The notes under the pieces: model-generated
Told to the model about the DNA's origin: nothing
The model's input: only the letters and a program-made list of their open reading frames with translations
Databases searched by the model: none
Position numbers and translations under genes: made by a program
Source: an uncultured Draconibacterium sp.
Lineage (GTDB): Bacteria > Bacteroidota > Bacteroidia > Bacteroidales > Prolixibacteraceae
NCBI RefSeq assembly: GCF_963676735.1
Contig: NZ_OY781464.1
Span: forward strand, 653,001-717,000
DNA: 64,000 bases
Direction of reading: 5' to 3'
Shown: positions 54,485 through 63,611 of the stretch, one piece after another
Numbering within the stretch: position 1 is the stretch's first letter
Layout: each line of letters starts with the position of its first letter

Positions 54485-55596
54485 AAAGAAACTTGCTATT
54501 TATAATGGCGGCTGTTTTATTATTAGCAGCATGTGCGGGTAAGCAAAACAAGCAAAAATCAGGTGAACTGCTTAGTGGCAAAAAAGCTGATTTAAAAATT
54601 GAATTTAAGAAAGTACCCTCAACAGCAAAATTTATTAACGACACCATCAGCATTTGGGGAGGTTCGCTTATAAAAGGCGAAGATGGTTTATACCACATGT
54701 TTTACTCGCGTTGGAAAAAGGAGTTGGGCTGGGTTTGGGAAACGCATTCTGAAATAGCCCATGCTGTTGCCGAAAGTCCGTTTGGACCCTTTAAGCATGT
54801 AGAGGTTGCTCTACCTATTCGCGGTGCCGAATACTGGGATGGACTATGTACGCACAATCCAACCATTCATAAATTCGATGGGAAATACTACCTCTACTAT
54901 ATGGGCAATACCGGCGATGGGAAAATATACAGCAGGCCGGGAAAGATTCAGTTGAATCCGGTTCACCGGAATAATCAGCGCATTGGCGTAGCTGTTGCCG
55001 ATACTCCTAACGGTCCGTGGAAACGTTTCGATAAACCGTTGGTTGATGTTAGCCCCGATAGTACAGCATTGGATGCCTTATTGACCAGCAATCCATCGGT
55101 TACGCAGCGGCCTGACGGGGGCTACCTTATGGTTTATAAAGCTGTTGGTAAAAAGAAACCCGGCATCTGGGGTGGCCCGGTAGTACATTGTGTGGCAACC
55201 TCCGATAGCCCAACGGGGCCATTCGAAAAATACGATAAGCCTGTATTCCAGGCCGAGGGGCACGATTTTCCGGCCGAAGATCCGTTTATCTGGTACCAGG
55301 ATGGGAAATACCGTGCCATTGTTAAAGACATGCACGGCGCTTTTACCAATGCTGGCCGATCACTGGTTTTATTCGACTCAGAAGATGGTTTTGACTGGAA
55401 TCTGGCGAAAAACCCATTGGTTTCTACCTTAAAAATTGAATGGAAAAATGGCGAAACACAGCATGTCTCTCATCTTGAGCGCCCGCAATTGTACATCGAA
55501 GACGGGAAGCCTTTAGCTTTGTTATGTGCTGCCGATACAAAAGATGAAGATGGAGTATTGCACTCGTTTAATGTGCAAATACCAATAAAGCAATAG
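54481..55596 (+). CDS. GH43/GH117-like propeller glycosidase lipoprotein
   Basis: The 371-residue lipoprotein (lipobox LLAAC) is very similar to the product of the next gene. Shared stretches include [57 protein letters not shown] and [22 protein letters not shown]. It is translationally coupled to the GH2 gene by a 4-bp overlap. The acidic residues in THNP-adjacent WDG and in AEDP are candidate catalytic positions. Substrate unknown. Confidence 0.78.
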   Translation: MKRNLLFIMAAVLLLAACAGKQNKQKSGELLSGKKADLKIEFKKVPSTAKFINDTISIWGGSLIKGEDGLYHMFYSRWKKELGWVWETHSEIAHAVAESPFGPFKHVEVALPIRGAEYWDGLCTHNPTIHKFDGKYYLYYMGNTGDGKIYSRPGKIQLNPVHRNNQRIGVAVADTPNGPWKRFDKPLVDVSPDSTALDALLTSNPSVTQRPDGGYLMVYKAVGKKKPGIWGGPVVHCVATSDSPTGPFEKYDKPVFQAEGHDFPAEDPFIWYQDGKYRAIVKDMHGAFTNAGRSLVLFDSEDGFDWNLAKNPLVSTLKIEWKNGETQHVSHLERPQLYIEDGKPLALLCAADTKDEDGVLHSFNVQIPIKQ

Positions 55597-55614
55597 GTAG
55601 AAATTGAATAAGTT

Positions 55615-56718
55615 ATGAGAGCGTTTTTATTCTTGGCATTTGTCTGTCTGGTTTTTTCAGCATGTCATCAAGAGGAAAAAATAATTGAAAATTATAAAAT
55701 TGAATTTGGTAAAGTGGCCAAACATTCCGCTTTCGACGGAGGAGATAGCCTGAGCCATTGGGGTGGTTCGGTTGTAAAAGGCGATGATGGCTTGTACCAC
55801 ATGTTGTATTCGCGTTGGCCAAAAAACATTGGATGGGAGTGGGTCAACTATTCCGAAATAGCCCATGCCGTGTCAGACTCGCCCTTTGGTCCATACAAAT
55901 TTGTTGATGTGGCTTTGCCAGAGCGCGGACACGAATTCTGGGACGGTTCGGCAACCCATAATCCTACGGTTCATAAATTCAACGGTAAATACTACCTGTA
56001 CTATATGGGTAATTTTGGCGATAAAAAAATTGTAAGTGTTCCGGGTAAGGCAAAAATTAACTGGATGCACCGTAACAATCAGCGCATTGGAGTGGCAGTG
56101 GCCGACACCCCAAATGGCCCCTGGAAACGATTTGATAAACCGGTTTTGGATGTAACGCATGGCGATTCAACGGCACACGATGCTCTGATGACTTCCAATC
56201 CTTCGGTGTGCCAAATGGCCGATGGTAAAATTCTGATGGTTTACAAAGCTGTTGGTAAAAAATTTCCCCTGCCGCAAGGTGGCCCTGTGGTGCACATGGT
56301 GGCTATTGCCGACAGCCCAACCGGCCCATTCAAAAAATATCCTGATCCGGTATTTACTTTCGAAGGGGAACGATTTCCGGCAGAAGATCCGTACATCTGG
56401 TATCAGGATGGAAAGTACCGCGCCATTGTAAAACGAATTGAACACATCGAGCACAAACGCATTTTTTCCTTGGTGCACTACGATTCAGTTGATGGCATAA
56501 ACTGGCAAAAAGCCAAATATTTCAACGTTTCCAACCGTACGCTTACCTGAGAAGATGGCAGAGTTATTCAATACGACCATTTGGAACGCCCACAGGTTTT
56601 AATAGAAAATGGAGAACCAATAGCTTTGATTTGTGCTGCCGATGTGTACGATGAGAATAATGTTCGCCAGTCGTTTAATGTGCAGATTCCTTTAATTGTA
56701 ACTAAAGAAGTGGAGTAA
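55615..56718 (+). pseudogene. Paralogous GH43/GH117-like lipoprotein with in-frame TGA
   Basis: The frame encodes a lipoprotein (lipobox VFSAC) closely similar to its upstream neighbour. A TGA at 56548-56550 stops it after 311 residues. Reading through gives EDGRVIQYDHLERPQVLIENG to a proper stop at 56716-56718, 367 codons in all. The TGA stands where the sibling has Trp (EWKNG) and the fusion protein has NWTDG, so TGG to TGA is the simplest change. The truncated form would lack the last propeller strands. Nonsense mutation, sequence error and readthrough are all possible. The corrected end overlaps the sulfatase start by 1 bp. Confidence 0.75.
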
Positions 56719-58156
56719 TGTTAAAATTCAAAAGCCTTTTTACCGGGTTATTTTTTGCGCTATTATTAACGTCTTGCAGCAAAAACCAACCACAACCAAA
56801 TATTCTCTGGATTTATTCCGACGATATTGGTTTGGAATTGGGCTGTTATGGCAACCCCGATGTAAAAACACCTAATATTGATGCACTTGCTGCACAGGGC
56901 GTTCGTTATACAAAAGCATATACAACTACCTCTGTTTGTTCGTCAAGTCGATCGTCAATTATAACCGGTATGTATCCAACGGCAATTAACAGCCTCGAGC
57001 ACAGAACCATTAACAAGCTACCTCTTCCGGATCATATTCAACCTGTTACCGAATATTTTAAAGCAGCAGGTTATTTCTGCTCCAATATGGATAAGTCATT
57101 TGAAAAAATGGGTAAAACCGATTTTAATTTTGAAACTGATAATATTTTCGATGCCATAGACTGGAAGGACAGGAATAAAGGTCAACCCTTTTATGCACAG
57201 GTTAATATAAAATATCCGCACCGCGATTTTGAACACGACAGCAAACATCCTATTGATTACAAGTCAGTAACAGTTCCTGCTTGTTATCCTGATCACGAAT
57301 TAATAAGGGCCGATTGGGCCATGTACCTTGAAAGTATTCAGCATTTGGATGAAGTAATAGGTAACATCACCGAGCGCTTAAAAGCGGAAGGCCGTGGGAA
57401 AATACCATCATTTTTTTCTTCGGCGATAATGGCCGTCCGCATTTACGCGATAAGCAATTTCTTTACGAAGGCGGATTAAATGTTCCTTTAATTGTGTACA
57501 ATCCGTTTACACCTGAAAAAAATAAGGTAAGCCAAGCCCTGGTAAGTATGATTGACGTTACGGCAACATCGCTTGATTTGGCGGGAATTCAGGTACCAGA
57601 ATATATGCATGGACAGGTGTTTTTAGGAGAAAATGCGGTAAAAAGAGAATATGTATATGGTTTTCGTCAGCGATGTGGCGATGCTCCCGATAATATCAGA
57701 AGTATAAACAATGGAGAGTTTAAGTTGATTTGGAACCGAATGCCGGAAATTCCCTATATGCAGTTAAGCAGTTACAAACGCTTGCAATACCCGGCATTTA
57801 CCGTATACAAATACCTCCACTCGAAAGGGGAGTTGGGCTACCCATATAATTTGTTTATGGCCAAAAAACGACCCGAATTTGAATTGTATGATTTAAGGTC
57901 AGATCCTATGGAATTTAATAACCTGGCCGGTAAAAAGGAATTCAGCGAAATAGAATCGAAACTTAAAATACAGTTGCAATCGGCCTTAAAGGTATATGAG
58001 CGAGGGATGATAACCGAGGATGAGGCAACTATTGCAAAAGCAAAGGAAAGTTCGGCAAAATGGTTTAAAAACGCCATGGCAAATAAAGGTTACACCGGAG
58101 AAATAAGCGATGAAGAAATGATGGAATATTGGGAAAAAACATTGCTCGAACAATAG
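56718..58156 (+). pseudogene. S1-type formylglycine sulfatase split by a -1 frameshift
   Basis: The first part (56718-57479) is a lipoprotein (LLTSC) with NILWIYSDDIG and the formylglycine motif C74-S-S-S-R (SVCSSSRSSIITGMYP), a known variant of CxPxR. The frame breaks near 57396-57400. In the second frame the expected ENTIIFFFGDNGRPH and QFLYEGGLNVPLIVYNPF follow and run to 58156. One extra G in GGG (57396-57398) restores a 479-residue sulfatase. As it stands, the active site (GDNGR) is separated from the formylglycine half. It would remove sulfate from algal galactan. It may be a true mutation or a sequence error. Confidence 0.85.
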
Positions 58157-58198
58157 CTGAATAGTTAGAATAGAATTGAAAATAAACCAAAGAAAAAG

Positions 58199-60523
58199 AT
58201 GAACTATAAACTTGTTTTCATTTACCTGATTATCCTGTTTTTAACGGGAAATAGTTTTGGGCAGACCGATTTTGATTTTGCTGAGATGCTGCCTGAAAAA
58301 TTTGACAAAGCAAATATAATTGCAGAAGAAGATTATAATGTTTGGGGAACCAATATTTTAAGAGGAAAAGATGGGAAATACCATGCTATTTATTCGCGTT
58401 GGTTAAAAAGCCGCGGGCATCATGGTTGGGTTACCCATTCCGAAATTGCTCATGCTGTTTCCGACCATTTAACCGGACCTTATAAGTTTAAAAATTTGGT
58501 GCTGTCACCACGGGGTAACGAGTTTTGGGATGGCGATTGTACCCACAATCCGCATGTAATTGAGCACGATGGCAAATACTACCTTTACCACATGGGAAAC
58601 CGGGGTAGCGGCTATTGGGAGAATACTCCTGATGATCGGATGCCATCGATAAAAGATGACGAAGAATGGTGGGTAAATCGCAATAACCAGCGTATTGGTG
58701 TAGCTGTTGCCGACGATTTAAACGGGCCATGGAAACGTTTTGATAAACCACTGATTGATGCCACCGGAGATCGTTGGATGACCTCAACTCCAACCGTTAC
58801 AAAACGTACGGATGGCAAATTTCTGATGGCCTACAAATACGTACAAGCCGACCCAAAACATAAAAACGGGAAAGTAATTCATGTTACCGCAATATCGAGC
58901 TCTCCCTTAGGGCCTTTTAAAGACACAGGCATACCATTTATTACGCACCCAACCGCTTCGTTTGCCTGCGACGACCACCTGGAGTGGCTGCATAACGGAA
59001 ACTTTTATTGTATTGCCAAAGATTCCAGAGGTGTTTGGAGTGATTACCCCGAGGGATCCACGCTTCTGTTCGAGTCTGACAACATGGGACTACACTGGAA
59101 ATTAGCCAAAAATCCGCTTGTTATTGAAGCCGGAAAAATAAACTGGACAGATGGTACATTTACCATGTGCGAACGCACGGCCGATATGCCAAAGTTTTAT
59201 ATGGAAAATGGTGTGCCCAAAGCTTTAATTATTGCCGTGCTTCCTAAAGACAGCGAAATATCATTTTCGCTGGTTATTCCCTTGAAGCAAGCCAAACAAA
59301 TCACCGAAGCTTTCCCTTACACGGTAAGCCCCGAAAGTACACAACGTCCGTTAAGCGAAGCCATGCAACGCAGTTTTAATAATTATCCCTCGCATGTAAA
59401 TGCCGAAAACGAATTATACACACAATTTAAATATACCAAATTAAAAGGCTTTGATTATAACGATGGTGATGCTACCATTACCCGCCGCGATCCCTCGAAA
59501 GTGCTTTGTGAAAACGGCAAGTATTACGTTTGGTACACCAAGCGCGACACCCCATCGCCACCTGTTGGAACCTTTGCACGCGATACAAAAGGTTTTATTA
59601 TTGAGGGAAAGGTTCCATGGAATGATACCATCCCTTCAACCGACTGGGATCTAGCTGAAATTTGGTATGCCACCAGCGAAGATGGATTTACCTGGCAAGA
59701 ACAAGGCGTTGCCGTTCCCCGTCCTCCTAAACCAACTCCCGGATTTCGAGCGGTAGCCACGCCTGATATTCTGAAATACAAAGAAAAATTCTACATTTAT
59801 TACCAGGCTTTTACCGAGCCCAGTGGTATGCGTGGCGATTACTGTCCTGTGGGTGTAGCCTGGTCCGATTCTCCGGATGGGCCATGGACTCATGTTGACA
59901 AGGTGGTAATTCCTACCGGCGCAAAAGGCGAATGGGACCAGTTTGCCATTCAGGCACCAACACCACTTGTACATAACGATAAAATTTATGTGTATTACAA
60001 AGCTGCCTTTAACCGTCCCGGAACAGTGTGGAGTGGGATTGGTTTAGCTGTTGCTGATGATCCCCTTGGACCATTTGAAAAGCATCCGCTAAATCCCGTG
60101 CAAAATTCGGGACATGAAATTTGTTTTTTCCCATGGAAAGAAGGGGTAGCATCGATGACGATCAGAGATGGGAGCGAGCATTTCACTATACAGTATGCCA
60201 AAGACTGGGTGAATTTTGAAATTATGGCAATTACAGAAATGATGCCTATTGGCCCTAATGCCTATATTCCTGATGCTTTTGCCGATAATAAAAACGGGCG
60301 TGGAATAACATGGGGAATTTGCCATTTTAGAAACGTGCGCGGGCCAAACGGTAAAATGCATTCGGAACTGGCGCGTTTTGATTGCGACCTAAGTCTTGAC
60401 ATACACGACCCCGAAATGAAACACCATAACAACCTTTGGAATCCTGAAGATTATTACCGTTGGGGATTATCCGAAAAACAAAAAGAAAGAATTGCCAGCC
60501 AAAACAACCAACAACAGCAATAA
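58199..60523 (+). CDS. Two-propeller fusion: GH43/GH117-like domain joined to a GH117 domain
   Basis: The 774-residue protein has a signal peptide (MNYKLVFIYLIILFLTGNSFGQ). Residues 25-370 match the GH43/GH117-like family ([45 protein letters not shown]). Residues 380-774 match GH117 (TKLKGFDYNDGDATITRRDPSK, STDWDLAEIWYATSEDGFTW). In the second domain D431, H639 and E640 are kept. The central IHDPY of the stand-alone GH117 reads IQAPT here, with Ala586 in place of Asp. The second domain may be inactive, binding-only or of altered specificity. Confidence 0.85.
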   Translation: MNYKLVFIYLIILFLTGNSFGQTDFDFAEMLPEKFDKANIIAEEDYNVWGTNILRGKDGKYHAIYSRWLKSRGHHGWVTHSEIAHAVSDHLTGPYKFKNLVLSPRGNEFWDGDCTHNPHVIEHDGKYYLYHMGNRGSGYWENTPDDRMPSIKDDEEWWVNRNNQRIGVAVADDLNGPWKRFDKPLIDATGDRWMTSTPTVTKRTDGKFLMAYKYVQADPKHKNGKVIHVTAISSSPLGPFKDTGIPFITHPTASFACDDHLEWLHNGNFYCIAKDSRGVWSDYPEGSTLLFESDNMGLHWKLAKNPLVIEAGKINWTDGTFTMCERTADMPKFYMENGVPKALIIAVLPKDSEISFSLVIPLKQAKQITEAFPYTVSPESTQRPLSEAMQRSFNNYPSHVNAENELYTQFKYTKLKGFDYNDGDATITRRDPSKVLCENGKYYVWYTKRDTPSPPVGTFARDTKGFIIEGKVPWNDTIPSTDWDLAEIWYATSEDGFTWQEQGVAVPRPPKPTPGFRAVATPDILKYKEKFYIYYQAFTEPSGMRGDYCPVGVAWSDSPDGPWTHVDKVVIPTGAKGEWDQFAIQAPTPLVHNDKIYVYYKAAFNRPGTVWSGIGLAVADDPLGPFEKHPLNPVQNSGHEICFFPWKEGVASMTIRDGSEHFTIQYAKDWVNFEIMAITEMMPIGPNAYIPDAFADNKNGRGITWGICHFRNVRGPNGKMHSELARFDCDLSLDIHDPEMKHHNNLWNPEDYYRWGLSEKQKERIASQNNQQQQ

Positions 60524-60525
60524 AT

Positions 60526-60750
60526 ATGAAGCAGCTTGTTCTCAGTGCGCTTGTAGTGGCTTTTACTGTAAGTGCGTGTACCAATACAAAAACTAACCAT
60601 GAATAATCCGGTGTGAAAGGTGAAAATCAAGTTTTTCCGCATAAAATGCCGGAAACAAAACCTGATTTTCCTTTGAGTGCAGCTGCCGAACGCATGTTCG
60701 ATTATCCGGCACCACGGGTACAGGACAATGAACTGTTTTCTCAGAATTAA
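60526..60750 (+). pseudogene. GH117 gene remnant
   Basis: An ATG 2 bp after the fusion gene opens a lipoprotein signal (MKQLVLSALVVAFTVSAC, 26 codons) that stops at TAA 60604-60606. In the same frame it continues LSAAAERMFDYPAPRVQDNELFSQN and stops at 60748-60750. This matches the N-terminus of GH117 proteins (SEAMQRSFNNY...NELYTQFKY). The rest of the gene is absent; a terminator and tRNA follow. It is a degenerate fragment of another GH117 copy. Confidence 0.8.
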
Positions 60751-60770
60751 TTGTTGCAGTAAAATAAAAA

Positions 60771-60800
60771 AAAGCCATTCGTAAATACGAATGGCTTTTT
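60771..60800. terminator. Terminator at the end of the galactan operon
   Basis: A perfect 13-bp stem AAAGCCATTCGTA (60771-60783) pairs with 60786-60798, with A and T runs on the two sides. It can serve the operon and the convergent tRNA-Pro. Confidence 0.9.
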
Positions 60801-60806
60801 AATCCG

Positions 60807-60881
60807 TCGGGATGACAGGATTTGAACCTGCGACCCCTGGTCCCCCAGACCAGTGCGCTAACCGGACTGCGCCACATCCCG
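60807..60881 (-). tRNA. tRNA-Pro (anticodon GGG)
   Basis: The minus strand folds into a 75-nt cloverleaf. The acceptor stem is CGGGATG/CATCCCG with discriminator A. The D-arm is GCGC/GCGC, the anticodon stem CTGGT/ACCAG with loop CTGGGGG (anticodon GGG), and the T-arm has GGTTCAAAT. The 3' CCA is not encoded. The galactan operon ends next to it, but no integrase gene or direct repeat of the tRNA end was seen. Confidence 0.95.
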
Positions 60882-61029
60882 AATCAGGATTGCAAAAGTA
60901 GTGTTACAATTGATTTTTACAAAACTTTTTTAGGGCTTTTGCAACTAATTTTTTATACGTTATAGAAATCAATTATCACAACTTTGTTATTATCGATTGA
61001 ATTTATGATAATCAATGCACTTTGTTTTG

Positions 61030-61037
61030 TATTTTTG
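61030..61037 (+). promoter_or_regulatory. Bacteroidota -7 box for trxB
   Basis: TATTTTTG lies 22 bp before the ATG at 61059 and supports that start codon. Confidence 0.5.
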
Positions 61038-61058
61038 TCGAACTAAAAATTTACGCAG

Positions 61059-62060
61059 ATGTTTAAACCACTTGATATTAACGAAAACGAAGAAAAGAAA
61101 AACCTTGATGCTATGGAGGCAGAACAGGTAAAATGTTTGATTATAGGTTCCGGACCGGCAGGCTATACCGCTGCAATTTACGCAGCACGTGCCAACTTAA
61201 ATCCGGTAATGTACGAAGGATTGCAACCGGGAGGGCAATTAACCACTACAACGGAAGTAGAAAATTACCCCGGTTATCCGGAAGGAGTTACAGGGCCGGT
61301 AATGATGGAAGATCTCAAAAAACAAGCTCAACGCTTTGGTACCGATGTACGCTGGGGAATGGCAACAAAAGTTGATTTCTCGGGCGAAGTGCATAAAGTA
61401 TGGATAGACGATTCAAAATTGATTAAGGCTGAAACCGTAATTATTGCCACTGGTGCAACTGCTAAATATCTTGGATTGGAAGATGAGAAAAAATATGCAG
61501 GAGGTGGAGTTTCGGCTTGTGCAACCTGCGATGGATTCTTTTACAAAGGAAAGGATGTAGCTGTTGTTGGGGGAGGAGATACCGCAACTGAAGAAGCCAT
61601 GTATCTTGCCGGACTTTGTAAGAAAGTTTACCTTATCGTGCGTCGCGATGAACTCCGTGCATCAAAAGTAATGGCCGAGCGCACAATGAAAACACCAAAT
61701 ATTGAAATTTTGTGGAAACACCAAACCAAAGGTTTATTTGGCGATAATGGTGTAGTTGAAGGAGCAACACTGGTTAAAAATCTGGGAGAAGAGGGAGAAG
61801 AGGAAGTAAAAATTAAAATCGACGGTTTCTTCTTAGGAATAGGCCATCAACCCAATTCAGAAATATTTAAAGATTTTATTGACACCAACGATGTGGGATA
61901 TATTCAAACAATACCTGGTACCTCGAAAACAAATGTTCCCGGCGTATTTGCTTGTGGCGATGTGCAGGACGATCATTATCGACAAGCAGTAACTGCAGCA
62001 GGATCAGGCTGTATGGCTGCTATCGATGCTGAAAGGTACCTTTCTGAAAAAGACGCTTAA
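61059..62060 (+). CDS. trxB: Thioredoxin-disulfide reductase
   Basis: The 333-residue flavoprotein has FAD-binding CLIIGSGPAGYTAAIYAARA, redox-active CATC (C154, C157), NADPH-binding VAVVGGGDTATEEAMYL and the C-terminal VFACGDVQD. It reduces thioredoxin with NADPH. The start at 61059 adds about 18 residues before the usual beginning (MEAEQVKCLIIG at 61113); the promoter position allows either. Confidence 0.95.
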   Translation: MFKPLDINENEEKKNLDAMEAEQVKCLIIGSGPAGYTAAIYAARANLNPVMYEGLQPGGQLTTTTEVENYPGYPEGVTGPVMMEDLKKQAQRFGTDVRWGMATKVDFSGEVHKVWIDDSKLIKAETVIIATGATAKYLGLEDEKKYAGGGVSACATCDGFFYKGKDVAVVGGGDTATEEAMYLAGLCKKVYLIVRRDELRASKVMAERTMKTPNIEILWKHQTKGLFGDNGVVEGATLVKNLGEEGEEEVKIKIDGFFLGIGHQPNSEIFKDFIDTNDVGYIQTIPGTSKTNVPGVFACGDVQDDHYRQAVTAAGSGCMAAIDAERYLSEKDA

Positions 62061-62083
62061 TTCGTAGCTTTATATAAATTATT

Positions 62084-62127
62084 AACGGCCGTTTTAGTAT
62101 TTTAATACTGAAGCGGCCGTTTGTTTT
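62084..62127 (+). terminator. Terminator after trxB
   Basis: AACGGCCG (62084-62091) pairs with CGGCCGTT (62114-62121), with further near-complementary sequence inside and a T-rich tail. Confidence 0.75.
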
Positions 62128-62303
62128 TGTTAATCAATTGAGTTGTTACTCTAACCTTTATCCTGGCTACTTTTAGCTTTTATTGAAAAAAACTTTTTAG
62201 GCTGTTTGATGAGCTTTTTGGAGTTAAATTAACGCTTACCTCCGGGTATTTTTGCTGCTGTAAAATTTATAAAAACAAAGTTTAACCATTAAAAAGTAAA
62301 GTT

Positions 62304-63443
62304 ATGAAAGTTTTAAGCAGCGTATTATGGGCAGTTGATTTAGCCAATAACCATTCCGAGTCGATTAATAAAATTCGTTTGATATCAGGTAATTTCGGAA
62401 ACGAAATTATTTTATTACACGTGCTTCCTAAACATATTAAAGGTGGCGCAAGTGCAAAAAAAATTGAAAAATCGGTAAGGTTTGAATTGCAAAATACGAT
62501 AGTTAGTCAGTTAAACCTGGCTGAAGAGTACAAGGTAAGAATAAGAATAGAGTACGGAAATATTGCCGATCAGATAAACAAAGTTGCTGACGAAGAAAAT
62601 GTAAATATTGTACTAATAAACAAAGGAAAGACTGAAATTCTGGGAACGAATGGATTGAGTACGTACCGAAAAATTCAAAAACCAATTGCTGTTATTTCCA
62701 ATATTGAAAGCGCTTCGCAGGCACATATTGTTGTCCCGGTAAACAATTCAAAAGCATCGGCAGTTGCATTAAAATCTGCAATACTGCATGCCCGAAAGTT
62801 CGATGCAAAACTGTCGGTTATTTCAGTTTTTGAACCGGTATTATATAGTTCGCCGAGGTTATTACGTCTTGGACTCGATCCTGAAAAAGAGAACAAGCAG
62901 CACCACATGAATTTCAAGAGAGAATTGAAAGAATTTTTGCGGCAGTTCGACTTTTCAAATGTGGATGCAGAAGCATATATTTTAAAGGGTAAGGCCGATG
63001 AGCAAATAATAAAATTCTGCGATGAGGCAACAATCCTTTATGTTGGAAGTGATGGAAAATCCGGAATCCAACGTGCATTTCAAGGTTCGGTAAGCGAAAA
63101 TGTTATACAAAATGTACAATGTAATGTTGTTAGCGTTAAAAACGAAAATGTATTTAAATTACGTATTTCTAAAGGGGGAGAAAATATTGCAAAACATTTT
63201 AACAGGGGTAATGAGTTACGCAAACTCGGGTTTAAGCACGAAGCTATCATTCAGTACAAAGCCGGCTTAAAATTAAACGAATTACATCTTCCATCCATCC
63301 AGGCATTGGCCAATGCGTATGATGAGATGGGAGATAAAGAACAAACTAAGCACTATAACGAGCTTTCGCAGTTACTAAAAAACAATATGACTTATCGAAA
63401 GATTGAAGAAGAAGTAAGGCGAAATTTTAAAACTGTAAGTTGA
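62304..63443 (+). CDS. Tandem universal stress protein with C-terminal TPR
   Basis: The 379-residue protein has two UspA-like domains (about 1-135, with IILLHVLP; about 140-285, with VVPVNNSKASAVALKSAILHA and ILYVGSDGKSGIQRAFQGSVSENVIQNVQCNVVSV). A TPR-like helical tail follows (about 295-379: FNRGNELRKLGFKHEAIIQYKAGLKLN). The second domain keeps the G-x2-S/G-x9-GS nucleotide loop pattern. It is probably a cytoplasmic stress or nucleotide sensor. A TATTTTTG box lies at 62247-62254. Confidence 0.85.
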   Translation: MKVLSSVLWAVDLANNHSESINKIRLISGNFGNEIILLHVLPKHIKGGASAKKIEKSVRFELQNTIVSQLNLAEEYKVRIRIEYGNIADQINKVADEENVNIVLINKGKTEILGTNGLSTYRKIQKPIAVISNIESASQAHIVVPVNNSKASAVALKSAILHARKFDAKLSVISVFEPVLYSSPRLLRLGLDPEKENKQHHMNFKRELKEFLRQFDFSNVDAEAYILKGKADEQIIKFCDEATILYVGSDGKSGIQRAFQGSVSENVIQNVQCNVVSVKNENVFKLRISKGGENIAKHFNRGNELRKLGFKHEAIIQYKAGLKLNELHLPSIQALANAYDEMGDKEQTKHYNELSQLLKNNMTYRKIEEEVRRNFKTVS

Positions 63444-63509
63444 TGTTGACAAGCTTTTAAAGCAGCTGTAGCGTAAACTTAATAGAGTTACATATTAAAA
63501 GTGGAAATA

Positions 63510-63553
63510 AATAATGCGTTGAAATAGTAAAACAATCAACGCATTATTCTTTT
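63510..63553 (+). terminator. Terminator after universal stress gene
   Basis: ATAATGCGTTGA (63511-63522) pairs perfectly with 63536-63547 and is followed by TCTTTT. Confidence 0.8.
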
Positions 63554-63573
63554 ATAATCGTCTCCAAATTTTT

Positions 63574-63581
63574 TACATTTG
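63574..63581 (+). promoter_or_regulatory. Bacteroidota -7 box for SGNH hydrolase gene
   Basis: TACATTTG lies 30 bp before the ATG at 63612. Confidence 0.45.
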
Positions 63582-63611
63582 CTTCTCAGCAATCAACTAA
63601 AATTTAATTTA

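Noticed and set aside
56548..56550. UGA recoding as Trp or selenocysteine
   Set aside because: Other genes in the window end in TGA as a normal stop (for example 8 of the convergent and operon genes use TAA or TGA without readthrough), and no SECIS-like hairpin is evident directly downstream.
60807..60881. tRNA-Pro as an integration site of a genomic island carrying the galactan operon
   Set aside because: No integrase, no direct repeat of the tRNA 3' end and no clear composition change were seen, so this remains speculation.
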